The notes: generated by a model not told the origin, from the sequence alone. Counted from the stretch's first letter, positions 44,217 to 53,169 are shown. The stretch is DNA of 64,000 nt from an uncultured Eudoraea sp. (GCF_947490415.1 NZ_CANLGX010000001.1:310001-374000), one strand, 5' to 3'. A program made the numbers and translations.

Positions 44217-44780
44217 ATGGAAAAACAACGCTGTGGTTGGTGTCTGGGGAATGATCTTTATATGGCCTACCATGATAACGAATGGGGAGTCCCCGTAAGG
44301 GACGACAAAACGCTTTTTGAATTTTTAACCCTTGAAACATTCCAGGCAGGGCTCAGTTGGTTGACTATTTTAAAAAAACGAGATAATTTCCGAAAAGCTT
44401 TTGATGGTTTTGACTATTTAAAGATTTCAAGGTATACAGAAAAAAAGATTGAAGCTTTATTGCAGAATGAAGGAATTATACGGAATAAACTTAAAGTTCG
44501 TGCAGCGGTAGGCAACGCCCAAGCTTTTATGAAGGTACAGCAGGAATTCGGAAGTTTCAGTTCATACATTTGGGACTTTGTTGATGGCCAACCCATAAAA
44601 AATAAAATTGAGAACCACAAAGAAGGCCCTGCAAATACAGCTTTATCTGACGCCATTAGCAAAGACCTTAAAAAAAGAGGCTTCAAATTCGTGGGCAGTA
44701 CAGTGGTATATGCCCATATGCAAGCTACCGGAATGGTAAATGATCATGAAGTAAATTGTTTTAGATATGATGAGGTGTAG
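44217..44780 (+). CDS. tag: DNA-3-methyladenine glycosylase I
   Basis: A 187-residue base-excision enzyme that removes 3-methyladenine. The zinc ligands of this family are in place: the N-terminal RCGWCLGND, AYHDNEWG, and the C-terminal NDHEVNCF. The catalytic acidic region TLETFQAGLSWLTIL is also present. Length is normal. It overlaps the next small secreted gene by 14 bases. Confidence 0.96.
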   Translation: MEKQRCGWCLGNDLYMAYHDNEWGVPVRDDKTLFEFLTLETFQAGLSWLTILKKRDNFRKAFDGFDYLKISRYTEKKIEALLQNEGIIRNKLKVRAAVGNAQAFMKVQQEFGSFSSYIWDFVDGQPIKNKIENHKEGPANTALSDAISKDLKKRGFKFVGSTVVYAHMQATGMVNDHEVNCFRYDEV

Positions 44781-45357
44781 GAGTTTACCAGTTTTAGTAT
44801 TGGTCTTATTTCAGTTCTCAATGGTTAATTCTCAGGTAAAGGTTGAGCGGGAACACCGTATTAAAAAAAATCAATTCCCTGAGACAGCTCATGAATTCAT
44901 CCAAGAGAAACTGAAGGAAGCTAAAAAGATTCGTTTTTATAAGGAAACAGATACTACAAAAATTAGTTATGAAACCAAGTTTAAAAAGGATAAATTGTAC
45001 TACAGTATTGAATTTGATGAATCGGGCAAGCTGGAAGATATTGAAATTTCAATTAAGGAAGTAGATGTCCCTGAGGTTTCATGGTCAAAGATCACAAAGT
45101 TCTTGAATGAAAAGTTTACTAAGTTTAAAATTAGAAAGATTCAACAACAATATCCCATTACCTCTGATGAAACTGCCGAAACTACCTTAAATAATGCATT
45201 CCAAAATCTTTTGATTCCTTCCTTAAATTATGAATTAATGGTAAGGGGTAAAATACAGGATGTGCATTCGGACTTTGAAATCTTATTTGGCGCAGAGGGA
45301 GACTTTATAAAAATGAAAGAATCTCTTCCGGCCAACTATGATCATGTCCTTTATTAA
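44767..45357 (+). CDS. secreted PepSY-like hypothetical protein
   Basis: A 196-residue protein beginning inside the end of tag, so probably translated with it. The N-terminus is a signal peptide (VLVLVLFQFSMVNSQ). The mature part looks like two similar modules of helix-then-strands (FIQEKLKEAKKIRFYKE with YYSIEFDESGKLEDIEI, then ITKFLNEKFTKFKIRKIQ with NYELMVRGKIQ). This pattern recalls PepSY-like domains that bind or inhibit peptidases, though the match is only by eye. The function is unknown. Confidence 0.65.
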   Translation: MMRCRSLPVLVLVLFQFSMVNSQVKVEREHRIKKNQFPETAHEFIQEKLKEAKKIRFYKETDTTKISYETKFKKDKLYYSIEFDESGKLEDIEISIKEVDVPEVSWSKITKFLNEKFTKFKIRKIQQQYPITSDETAETTLNNAFQNLLIPSLNYELMVRGKIQDVHSDFEILFGAEGDFIKMKESLPANYDHVLY

Positions 45358-45501
45358 TCAGGAATAAACGATTTCTACCTGGTCTCATGAGGTTAGACAA
45401 ATACAACCTATGCTATATTTCTTCTTGCTGTCATTCCGTTGACTAAAGAAATCATATATCATTCTTGATCCACTCTAAACAGATTCCTCTTTCTTACAAC
45501 A

Positions 45502-46164
45502 CTAAATACTGTTCTGCAATAGTTTAAGGAATTCCTTCCTTGGTATTTCTTCAGCCCCTAAGCTCTCCAAATGCTTGGTATAAAGCTGACAATCAATTAA
45601 TTTATAGTTTTTTTCCTCCAGGTCCCTGGCCAATTGGATAAAGGCAAATTTGGATGCATTTGTTGCCTTAGAGAACATACTTTCACCACAAAATACGTGT
45701 CCCAGATCAATTCCATACAGCCCACCCACTAGTTCCTTATCTTCCCAAACCTCATATGATCTTGCAAAACCAAGTTCATGTAAACGTAAATAGGCTTCTT
45801 TCATGCTATTGGTAATCCAGGTTCCTTCCTGTCCCTTTCTCGTTATTTCGGCACAGGCTTCCATTACTTCTTTAAAGCATCTATTCCTGGTTAAAGTGAA
45901 TCGAGTACCCGACATAATTTGTCGCATACTTTTAGAAATCTTGATTTTTTGAGGGAATAAAACCATTCTGGGATCAGGGCTCCACCATAAGATCAAAGAA
46001 TCTTTATTAAACCAGGGAAATATCCCTGATCTATAGGCCAGCAATAATCTTTCTGGAGATAAATCCCCACCAACCGCCAGTAAACCCTCCGCATTTGCAT
46101 TATCCGCTGGAGGGAACTCCAATAGATCTGTTAAAAAGTAAATATCCGTATCCTTGTTTTTCAA
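45502..46164 (-). CDS. aat: leucyl/phenylalanyl-tRNA--protein transferase
   Basis: A 220-residue enzyme adding Leu or Phe to N-termini with basic residues, marking proteins for degradation by the N-end rule. Typical stretches are FPPADNANAEGLLAVGGDLS, GIFPWFNKDSLILWWSPDPR, GLYGIDLGHVFCGESMFS and YKLIDCQLYTKHLESLGA. Length is normal. It lies alone between convergent neighbours, with 144 bases before it that show no gene. Confidence 0.96.
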   Translation of the reverse strand: MKNKDTDIYFLTDLLEFPPADNANAEGLLAVGGDLSPERLLLAYRSGIFPWFNKDSLILWWSPDPRMVLFPQKIKISKSMRQIMSGTRFTLTRNRCFKEVMEACAEITRKGQEGTWITNSMKEAYLRLHELGFARSYEVWEDKELVGGLYGIDLGHVFCGESMFSKATNASKFAFIQLARDLEEKNYKLIDCQLYTKHLESLGAEEIPRKEFLKLLQNSI

Positions 46165-46228
46165 GTTTAACAGTTCTTAGAATTACCGGTCAACCTAAAA
46201 ATAATCTGCAGCAGAAAAGGGTTTCTAT

Positions 46229-46606
46229 CTAAAATGGCAGATCGTCATGATCTTCTTCATTTAGTTCTTCGGCTGGCTCAAATGCCTCAATTGGCGGCAC
46301 AGGTGGTATTCCGCTATCCCCCTGATCGGGTTGTAAAGATTCTATTCGCCATCCTTGAACAGAATTAAAATATTTAACCTCCCCCTGAGGGTTTGTCCAT
46401 TCTCTCCCTCTTAGGTTAATGCTGATTTTTACAGTTTCTCCAACATTATGCTTATTAAGCAAGTCACATTTATCCTGAACGAATTCTACCAATATATGTT
46501 GGGGATATTGTTCTTCAGTAGTAATAACCACCTCTCTTTTTCTAAAACCGTTATTGCCAAAGGTTTTAGTCTCATCAATCATTTTAATTTTTCCTTGTAT
46601 TTCCAT
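46229..46606 (-). CDS. DUF3127 OB-fold-like protein
   Basis: A 125-residue protein with the pattern MEIQGKIKMIDETKTFGNNG and EVVITTEEQYPQHILVEFVQ, typical of DUF3127. The fold is thought to be OB-like and may bind single-stranded DNA. The C-terminus is acidic and ends DDLPF, strikingly like the tail of SSB proteins that recruits partners. It overlaps the end of the flavin reductase gene by 23 bases. Confidence 0.85.
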   Translation of the reverse strand: MEIQGKIKMIDETKTFGNNGFRKREVVITTEEQYPQHILVEFVQDKCDLLNKHNVGETVKISINLRGREWTNPQGEVKYFNSVQGWRIESLQPDQGDSGIPPVPPIEAFEPAEELNEEDHDDLPF

Positions 46607-47495
46607 TTAATTCAGTATTTATTAACAATACTTTCCATGCCGAAAGTATCTTATTATTATCTAAATATTCTCTAGTTATTCTTAGTAATTCTTTTGTATC
46701 CTTATTTTTGACAATTGACCGAATTTGATCATTTGTTGCTATAAATTCTTCGATATCATCTTTATCCGGCATACGCTCAACGTTTCCCAATAAGCCCAAA
46801 TCGTTCCCTGTTAGCATTTTTATTGATCGTATTTCTTTAGGTATATTATCAACCCCTATTCCGAGCTTGGAAAGTGGTTTCGGAACCTCAAACATACCTT
46901 TATTAGCCCTGCTATACCAATTACCTCCCATTCTGGCAACCTGATCAATTTTAAACTGGTCAATTGAACCATCCTCTCCCAAAATTGATTCATGGATATG
47001 CATTTTAACAACTTCTGCAAAAACCAGATTACCAGCTCCCCCTTTGTTACCCAAAGCCTCCACCTTTGTTACTTTGCATTCAAACTGGACAGGAGATTCC
47101 TCAACCCTGAAAGGTTTAACCAAATCTGAGGTCAACATTGTTAATCCAGCTTTTATAAATTCATTTTCCTTTTCACCATATTCTGTACTTGTCAAAGACA
47201 TCTGCTGAACCAGATCGTAATTTACAATATTGATGACCACTTCTTTTGTTTTAAGCACATTATCTAGTGTATGCTTAGTACTATTATCCCTCACTCTTCT
47301 GGCTGGTGAGAAAATCAATATAGGTGGATTAGCGCTAAAGACATTAAAAAAACTAAATGGTGAGAGGTTTGGAATTCCTTTTTCGTCTATAGTACTTGCA
47401 AAAGCTATCGGCCTGGGTCCAACCGCCCCTAAAAGGTAAGCGTGTAACTGCCCGGTGGTAATCTCAGAAGGTATTAGCGATATTGTTTTTTGCAT
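46584..47495 (-). CDS. flavin reductase family protein
   Basis: About 303 residues, starting at MQKTISLIPSE. The N-terminal 200 residues form a flavin reductase-like split barrel: AVGPRPIAFASTIDEKGIPN and FFNVFSANPPILIFSPARR bind FMN. The C-terminal 90 residues are an added helical region with no recognised domain. It probably reduces free flavin or acts with a monooxygenase, but none is near. It overlaps the DUF3127 gene by 23 bases. Confidence 0.88.
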   Translation of the reverse strand: MQKTISLIPSEITTGQLHAYLLGAVGPRPIAFASTIDEKGIPNLSPFSFFNVFSANPPILIFSPARRVRDNSTKHTLDNVLKTKEVVINIVNYDLVQQMSLTSTEYGEKENEFIKAGLTMLTSDLVKPFRVEESPVQFECKVTKVEALGNKGGAGNLVFAEVVKMHIHESILGEDGSIDQFKIDQVARMGGNWYSRANKGMFEVPKPLSKLGIGVDNIPKEIRSIKMLTGNDLGLLGNVERMPDKDDIEEFIATNDQIRSIVKNKDTKELLRITREYLDNNKILSAWKVLLINTELNGNTRKN

Positions 47496-47602
47496 CAAAA
47501 CAAAGGTATATAAATTGTATCCCAATTAAAACTTTAACTCGCTTGCAGAACACAACATTTTAGATCAATTTCAGTTATCTTTATTGCTAAGTAAAAGGCA
47601 GG

Positions 47603-48754
47603 ATGAATTTTAATTCCCAAAAGAAGACTTCGAATCTATTTCTATTAATGGCATCTTTTGTTATAGTAAGTCTTATTCTTTGGAATACCAATAGTTTTTT
47701 TAAAAAATTTAAGGAAGAAGAACGCCATAAAATGGAGATTTGGGCTACAGCTCAGTCAGAATTATTGCAGTCTTCAGAGGACAGGGATCTGGGAAATCTA
47801 CACGTTAAAATCTTTCAAAACAATACCTCAACTCCCATGATTCTGGTAAATATGGATGGGTCCATTAGAACCAACAACATGCCTGAAGAATTAGTTATTG
47901 ATACTGCTTATTTAAAGCAAAAGATAAAAAAATTTGAATCAGAAAATTTGCCTATTTCTATTGATTATAATGGTGAGCAATTGGCTACCCTATATTATGG
48001 AAATTCGGAAGTATTAAATAAACTAAAATACTACCCTATTGCCCTTTTATTGATCATATTTCTGTTTGCTGCGGTTATCTTCTTTTTCTTTAAAACGAAT
48101 AAGGCATCTGAACAAAACAAACTATGGGCGGGAATGGCGAAGGAAACTGCACACCAGATTGGTACCCCGCTGACCTCACTTCTTGGCTGGAATGAACTAT
48201 TGAAGAGCGAACAAATTAACCCGGAAATTACCAAAGAAATTGAGAAAGATATTGGAAGGTTACAGAACATAACAGATCGTTTTTCTAAAATAGGTTCACT
48301 CCCAAAACTACAAGAACACGACATTGTTAAAGAAACCAGGAGTGCCTTTGAATATCTAAAACTCAGAAGCTCTAAACTTATTCATTTTACATTTAATTCT
48401 AAGGTTGAAGCACTTCCCGTTCTATTAAACCGTTCATTATATAACTGGACAATTGAAAATTTGGTCAAAAATGGAATTGACGCCATGAAAGGCAAAGGGA
48501 ATATTGCCATCGAAATTGTTCCGGACGGCAAATATGTGAATATATTAATTTCAGATACTGGGCATGGAATAGCAAAAGGCGATTTCAATTCCATTTTTAA
48601 TCCTGGTTATACCTCAAAAAAACGAGGTTGGGGGTTAGGATTATCCCTGGTTAAAAGAATAATTGAGGAGTATCATAAAGGAAAGGTAAAAGTACTTTCT
48701 TCGAGCAAGGAAGGCACTATAATGCAGATATCAATAAAATCAGATCAGCAATAA
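47603..48754 (+). CDS. orphan membrane sensor histidine kinase
   Basis: A 383-residue kinase. Two membrane segments (about 12-29 and 145-165) enclose a periplasmic sensor of about 115 residues. The H-box is MAKETAHQIGTPLTSLLGW (His184). The HATPase domain has N-box LVKNGIDAM, DTGHGI and GWGLGLSLVKRI. No response regulator gene is nearby, so it must sign to a distant one. The stop overlaps the start of the next gene by one base. Confidence 0.92.
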   Translation: MNFNSQKKTSNLFLLMASFVIVSLILWNTNSFFKKFKEEERHKMEIWATAQSELLQSSEDRDLGNLHVKIFQNNTSTPMILVNMDGSIRTNNMPEELVIDTAYLKQKIKKFESENLPISIDYNGEQLATLYYGNSEVLNKLKYYPIALLLIIFLFAAVIFFFFKTNKASEQNKLWAGMAKETAHQIGTPLTSLLGWNELLKSEQINPEITKEIEKDIGRLQNITDRFSKIGSLPKLQEHDIVKETRSAFEYLKLRSSKLIHFTFNSKVEALPVLLNRSLYNWTIENLVKNGIDAMKGKGNIAIEIVPDGKYVNILISDTGHGIAKGDFNSIFNPGYTSKKRGWGLGLSLVKRIIEEYHKGKVKVLSSSKEGTIMQISIKSDQQ

Positions 48755-49110
48755 TGGCAAAAGAAAAATTAGTTGTTATTAAAGAGGCCGACATTACCAA
48801 TAACTGCCCTGAATGCTTTAATCAGGACATGAAAATAACGTTTTATCAAAAGCACTTATTTGGAAGGCTTTATCATAAGATTACCTCAAAGGTTAGCCAT
48901 CAAATTAAATGCAATACATGTGAAAGTATTATTTACCCGGTAAATTGGACTGAAGATATTGAGCGAATCTTTGAGTATTACCAAAAAATGGTCAATCCGG
49001 AAAAAGCGACTACAAAATTCACGGCCATGTTTTACTTAATTATTCTATTACCAATTGTAATTGCCGCAGTATTATTCTACCTATATAAAACCGGTATCAT
49101 TTCATTTTAG
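48754..49110 (+). CDS. zinc-ribbon protein with C-terminal membrane anchor
   Basis: A 118-residue protein with two CxxC pairs, CPEC (near residue 18) and CNTC (about 51-54), separated by about 30 residues. A C-terminal hydrophobic segment (about 91-112) follows, so it is a tail-anchored zinc-ribbon protein. It is translationally coupled to the histidine kinase gene upstream, which suggests a shared pathway. The 3' end overlaps the HIT gene by 14 bases. Confidence 0.75.
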   Translation: MAKEKLVVIKEADITNNCPECFNQDMKITFYQKHLFGRLYHKITSKVSHQIKCNTCESIIYPVNWTEDIERIFEYYQKMVNPEKATTKFTAMFYLIILLPIVIAAVLFYLYKTGIISF

Positions 49111-49495
49111 AACGAATTTTTAGCGCAATATCTTCAAATTCTTCCGGTGACAATTCAATTTTGTTCATAAAGGTTGCATCTGCCATTTTATTTAAAGGAA
49201 TAAGATGCACATGCACATGGGGCACTTCCAAGCCTATTACCGTAATCCCCACGCGCTTGCAGTCTATAGCTGCTTCAATGGCCTTACCCACTCTTCTGGA
49301 AAATGCCATTAAACCCAAATATAGAGCTTCATCCATATCCATTATTTTATCTACTTCTTTCTTAGGTATACATAAAGTATGCCCTTTCGCATTGGGATTA
49401 ATGTCCAGGAAGGCAAAATATTTATCATCTTCTGCAATTTTGTAAGATGGTATATCGCCATTTATTATTTTAGTAAAAATACTTTCCACGGTCAA
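49097..49495 (-). CDS. HIT-family nucleotide hydrolase
   Basis: A 132-residue protein with the histidine triad HVHVHLIPL near residue 95 and the N-terminal SIFTKIINGDIPSYKIAED. HIT proteins split nucleoside phosphoramidates or dinucleotide polyphosphates. It follows greA on the same strand, with a terminator between. It is convergent with the zinc-ribbon gene. Confidence 0.93.
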   Translation of the reverse strand: MTVESIFTKIINGDIPSYKIAEDDKYFAFLDINPNAKGHTLCIPKKEVDKIMDMDEALYLGLMAFSRRVGKAIEAAIDCKRVGITVIGLEVPHVHVHLIPLNKMADATFMNKIELSPEEFEDIALKIRSKMK

Positions 49496-49502
49496 TTTTT
49501 AG

Positions 49503-49534
49503 TTAAAAAAAATCCTATCAATAATGATAGGATT
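49503..49534 (-). terminator. terminator of greA
   Basis: Perfect stem AATCCTATCA / TGATAGGATT around a 4-base loop, followed on the minus strand by TTTTTT. It lies between greA and the HIT gene. Confidence 0.8.
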
Positions 49535-49556
49535 AAATATAAAGAATTATAGCTTT

Positions 49557-50033
49557 TTACTGCCTGCTTATTTCAAGAATATCAAATTTTAGTTTGCCAT
49601 TTGGCACTGTAATTTCGGCAACATCACCTACTTCTTTACCAAGAAGCCCTTTGCCAATAGGTGAAGTAACAGAAATTTTTCCGGACTTTAAGTCTGCTTC
49701 ACTTTCAGCTACAAGTGTATAGCTAATTATCATCCCATTTTGTCGGTTTTTAAGTTTTACGGTCGAAAGCACAAGTACTTTAGAAGTATCTAGTTGAGAT
49801 TCATCTATTAATCTGGCATTGGATAAGGTTTCCTCCAGTTTTGATATTTTTAATTCCAATAACCCCTGTGCTTCCTTAGCAGCATCATACTCGGCATTTT
49901 CAGACAAATCACCTTTATCCCTGGCATCGGCAATGGCCTGTGAAGATTTAGGCCTCTCCACATCCCTAAGATAGTTTAACTCTTCTCTGAGTTTTTTTAA
50001 TCCTTCCGCCGTGTAATAAGATATATTACTCAT
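49557..50033 (-). CDS. greA: transcription elongation factor GreA
   Basis: A 158-residue GreA: the N-terminal coiled-coil includes the tip DKGDLSENAEYDAAKEAQG (about 41-59), whose acidic residues act in the polymerase channel to cut backtracked RNA. The C-terminal FKBP-like domain has ISVTSPIGKGLLGKEVGD. It has a long upstream leader (about 180 bases from a TATCTTTG element) containing two hairpins, see 50083-50216. Confidence 0.96.
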   Translation of the reverse strand: MSNISYYTAEGLKKLREELNYLRDVERPKSSQAIADARDKGDLSENAEYDAAKEAQGLLELKISKLEETLSNARLIDESQLDTSKVLVLSTVKLKNRQNGMIISYTLVAESEADLKSGKISVTSPIGKGLLGKEVGDVAEITVPNGKLKFDILEISRQ

Positions 50034-50082
50034 AACTTCAATATTTATTAATCATAAAAAATGCCCAAAATCATTAAACAAT

Positions 50083-50104
50083 AAATCCTACGGAAACGCA
50101 GGAT
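50083..50104 (-). promoter_or_regulatory. hairpin in the greA leader
   Basis: Arms AATCCTACG and CGCAGGATT around GAAA, pairing except one position, about 50 bases upstream of the greA start. On the minus strand it reads AATCCTGCG-tttc-CGTAGGATT. A second, looser hairpin of AAATCC/GGATTT arms lies farther upstream at 50191-50216. Confidence 0.4.
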
Positions 50105-50220
50105 TAGTTTAAACAATCATTTTGAGGTAACTAATTTAAGATAAACACATTAAGTAGAGTTATTCATCAAAATGAGGTTTAACTTATAAGAAAATCCCCT
50201 TTTTTAAAGAGGATTTAACG

Positions 50221-50228
50221 CAAAGATA
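50221..50228 (-). promoter_or_regulatory. candidate -7 element for greA
   Basis: On the minus strand TATCTTTG, matching TAnnTTTG, about 188 bases upstream of greA. It would give a long structured leader. Confidence 0.4.
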
Positions 50229-50281
50229 CATATTTTTTGTTCAATTTTGTTTAAGACATCTTAATTGAATCCTATTATTAT

Positions 50282-50719
50282 ATGAAAAGAATATGCCTCT
50301 GGTTAGTTTTCATTTTGCTTCTGGCCTGTAGTAAAGACGAAGGAAACCGCAATCCTTATTTGCAGGAAGTTGGCTTCAGATTCGAAGCTAATCTCAATTT
50401 ACCCTTATATAGTCCTTTAACTAATATAGGGAATGCCATATTCATTGGAAACCAGGGTGTAGGAATAAGAGGTGTTTTTGTTATAAATAAGGGTTTTGAT
50501 CAGTTTTTTGCCTGGGAGGCCAGTTGTCCAAATCATGCCCCAAATGCATGCTCAACAATGGACCTTAATAGTCAAACTGTAATTTGTTCATGCGAAGATT
50601 ATGAATATAGCCTGTTTACCGGACAACAATTAAACAGACCTGATGACGGGAAACCGTACTATGACCTTTTGTTTTACAACACTTCATTTGATGGAACTAC
50701 CGTTGTAATTTCCAACTGA
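50282..50719 (+). CDS. Rieske-like lipoprotein with altered cluster ligands
   Basis: A 145-residue predicted lipoprotein (lipobox LLAC, Cys16). The order FFAWEASCPNHAP (Cys82, His85) and VICSCEDYEYSLFTGQ (Cys102, Cys104, Glu105) resembles the two ligand loops of Rieske [2Fe-2S] domains, where the second loop is C-x-x-H. Here His is replaced (CSCE) and the first loop is CxxH rather than CxH. It may therefore be a cluster-free relative, or bind metal differently. The gene is alone and convergent with the TonB receptor. Confidence 0.65.
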   Translation: MKRICLWLVFILLLACSKDEGNRNPYLQEVGFRFEANLNLPLYSPLTNIGNAIFIGNQGVGIRGVFVINKGFDQFFAWEASCPNHAPNACSTMDLNSQTVICSCEDYEYSLFTGQQLNRPDDGKPYYDLLFYNTSFDGTTVVISN

Positions 50720-50758
50720 GAATAGGGTATGATATCCTAAATTATCCCCTGAAAAACC

Positions 50759-52930
50759 TTAGAAGTTAAATGTTGCTCCCATTAGAAAGTTTATTCCTGC
50801 CTGCGGGTAATACCCGGCACCTTCAATAGTAGTTATAGTTCCCGGATTGGAAAAATCGTCATCATAAGTAAAAAAGTAGCCATTGGATACAAATTTTGCA
50901 TCAAAAATATTATTAATCAGTCCTGTGAGTACAATGCTTTTTATGAATGAATTTATATTGAAAGTGTATTGTATATTAAAATCTGTTTGTGAATAGTCCT
51001 CAAGAACAGAGCCTTCTGAATCAATATTTCCCATAAATTGTTTTCCAACATATTTTGTGAGTAACGACATTTGAAATTTTTCATTTGGCATATACGTAAG
51101 AATGTTACCTACCACAATGTCAGGTGAGTAGGCAATATTGGTATTCCCCAAATTCTGTAACTCACCATCTCTCTGAAAAAGAAAATCAATATTCTTATTT
51201 GTGCTGAGTGCTATATTGGGTTGTAATTTGAAGCGCTTACCAATACTCATACTGGCATCAACTTCAAGACCAAGACGATAACTGTCACCAACATTTGCCC
51301 GCAATGGGGCTCCAACATCATTAAGTTCTCCAGTTAATACCAACTGATCTTTATACCTCATGTAATACAGATTGGTACTTAGCTGAACAGAAGGTGAGAC
51401 ATAACGCCAGCCCAGTTCAAAATCATTTAGTTTTTCCGGTTTAGGATTGCCATTCTCATAATCATTCCTATTGGGTTCACGGTTGGCTACTGCAAAGGAG
51501 AGGTATAAATTATTTGCATTATTTAGGTCATAGGTGACACCGACTTTAGGGTTAAAAAAATTAAATGTATCATCCACTACTCCAGTATCATCTCCATTTG
51601 CCTTGTATCTAACATTTCTAAATTGTAAATCTCCAAAAAGTTTCCAATTTTGAGAAATCTCATAATTTATTTTCCCAAACATATTAAAGTCGGCTTTTTT
51701 GGAATCATCATCATAATATCTATCCCTAATCATACTATTTCCCGCAAAACGCGCCCAAATTACTTCACCAAAATGATCTCCATTATAGGAATTCCACCCT
51801 CCTCCAATAATAAGGTTTGTCCTGTCTTTTTTATAATTAGCCGAAAATACAGTCCCGTAAAAATCATTATCCAGCCAACGGCGACGGATTAAATCTGTTG
51901 TATTCACTTCCTCCCCATCAACAACTATTGGTGAAAATCCATAGGTCGCAAAATCATCGTCTTCTCTGAATTGTTCAAAGTAACCCCGTCCTTTTGTATA
52001 ATGAAATGCAATATTTGTGCTCCATAAAGGTGATATAGCCTCATTCCAAAGTAGCTGAAAATGATCTTGTTTATAATTATCTTCCTCCTTGTCATAAAAC
52101 TGAGTATCCCCATTTTCATCAGTATATATTCCGGCAGGGTTAAAAGTCCGGTTAGTGGCAAGAGTTTCTGCATCAATGCCGAACCACGACTGGTAAGTAA
52201 CTTCGTGTCCTCCAAAAAGGAGCGCTTTAATTAATGTATTATCATCAACATAAGAGCCTTGTAAAAAATAGGAATCCAGTTTAGAAGAAGCCCTGTCAAT
52301 ATAGCCATCAGATGTTATTCTGGATAGTCTCCCGGAAATTTCAATATGTTCATTTAACAATCCTGTACTGAACTTAATATTGTTCCGCATCGTATTAAAG
52401 CTGCCATAGGAAGAGGAAATATGTCCATAAGCTTCCTGCGAAGTGGCATCTGTCAATATATTTAAACTTGCCCCAAAAGCCCCAGCTCCATTTGTAGATG
52501 TTCCTACGCCCCGTTGTAATTGAAGACTTTCTGTGGAAGATGCAAAATCGGGAAGATTTACCCAAAACGTACCATGTGATTCAGAATCGTTATAAGGTAT
52601 TCCATTTATAGTAACATTAACCCGGGTAGCATCACTACCTCTAACGCGTATTCCAGTATAGCCCACTCCAGCCCCGGCGTCTGAAGTTGTAACTACAGCG
52701 GGTAAAAAGTTCATGAGAACAGGGATATCCTGACCAAGGTTTCTTGGCATAATTTTATCTTTTTCTAAATTGGAAAACGTTACGGGAGTTTCCTGAGTAA
52801 CCCTTATTGCTGAAACAAAAACCTCATCCAACACAATTTTTTTTAGGGTAGTGGTATCAGATTCTTGTTGTTGAGCAAAAGTTTTTACGCCAATAGAAAT
52901 CAGGAAAAAAAATGTAATAAAAGCTTTCAT
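50759..52930 (-). CDS. TonB-dependent receptor, predicted thiamine uptake
   Basis: A 723-residue outer-membrane receptor. The start is at MKAFITFFFLISIGVKTFAQ, which gives a Sec signal; the earlier in-frame ATG (53044) falls within the riboswitch. The plug domain has VLMNFLPAVVTTSDAGAG and GIRVRGSDATRVNVTINGIP; the C-terminus ends in beta strands with terminal phenylalanine (FLMGATFNF). Because a TPP riboswitch lies in its leader, the likely substrate is thiamine or a precursor. Receptors with this control in Bacteroidota are known from comparative genomics as outer-membrane thiamine transporters. Genes for thiamine binding and transport lie upstream. Confidence 0.9.
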   Translation of the reverse strand: MKAFITFFFLISIGVKTFAQQQESDTTTLKKIVLDEVFVSAIRVTQETPVTFSNLEKDKIMPRNLGQDIPVLMNFLPAVVTTSDAGAGVGYTGIRVRGSDATRVNVTINGIPYNDSESHGTFWVNLPDFASSTESLQLQRGVGTSTNGAGAFGASLNILTDATSQEAYGHISSSYGSFNTMRNNIKFSTGLLNEHIEISGRLSRITSDGYIDRASSKLDSYFLQGSYVDDNTLIKALLFGGHEVTYQSWFGIDAETLATNRTFNPAGIYTDENGDTQFYDKEEDNYKQDHFQLLWNEAISPLWSTNIAFHYTKGRGYFEQFREDDDFATYGFSPIVVDGEEVNTTDLIRRRWLDNDFYGTVFSANYKKDRTNLIIGGGWNSYNGDHFGEVIWARFAGNSMIRDRYYDDDSKKADFNMFGKINYEISQNWKLFGDLQFRNVRYKANGDDTGVVDDTFNFFNPKVGVTYDLNNANNLYLSFAVANREPNRNDYENGNPKPEKLNDFELGWRYVSPSVQLSTNLYYMRYKDQLVLTGELNDVGAPLRANVGDSYRLGLEVDASMSIGKRFKLQPNIALSTNKNIDFLFQRDGELQNLGNTNIAYSPDIVVGNILTYMPNEKFQMSLLTKYVGKQFMGNIDSEGSVLEDYSQTDFNIQYTFNINSFIKSIVLTGLINNIFDAKFVSNGYFFTYDDDFSNPGTITTIEGAGYYPQAGINFLMGATFNF

Positions 52931-53017
52931 TCGTAGTTCAATTACACGAATAAAAGGGGTTCTATTCTGGTTTTTATGATTTTTTCTTTTCCTGAAGAGA
53001 CAGGAATAAATCCAAAT

Positions 53018-53163
53018 GGCGACTTTCGCCTCCCTTAGCAGCATTACCTGCCCAGGTTCCTTGGGTATAATCTCAGCTTATCCTGAAAGTATTGTAAAAA
53101 TCGTGTCTGATATTTACAGATTTATAGAATACTTTTTTTTCAGAAGTTCGCACCCCTTTTGAG
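53018..53163 (-). promoter_or_regulatory. TPP (thiamine pyrophosphate) riboswitch upstream of the TonB receptor
   Basis: On the minus strand the conserved elements appear in order: GGGGTGC (53156-53150), CTGAGA (53076-53071), ATACCC (53068-53063), GAACCTG (53059-53053), GGTAATGC (53048-53041) and AAGGGA (53036-53031). These are the core of the THI element. The P3-type arm between GGGGTGC and CTGAGA is long, about 73 bases. A perfect hairpin GGCGA-aag-TCGCC (53030-53018) follows directly, then TTCCTG/CAGGAA (53006-52989). The outer P1 stem could not be settled by eye. The region 52931-53271 (341 bases) holds this element and a promoter, no gene. Confidence 0.9.
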
Positions 53164-53169
53164 ATAAAA

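Noticed and set aside
52931-53044. Upstream extension of the TonB receptor to the ATG at 53044
   Set aside because: It would place coding sequence in the riboswitch and put 38 basic residues before a clean signal peptide.
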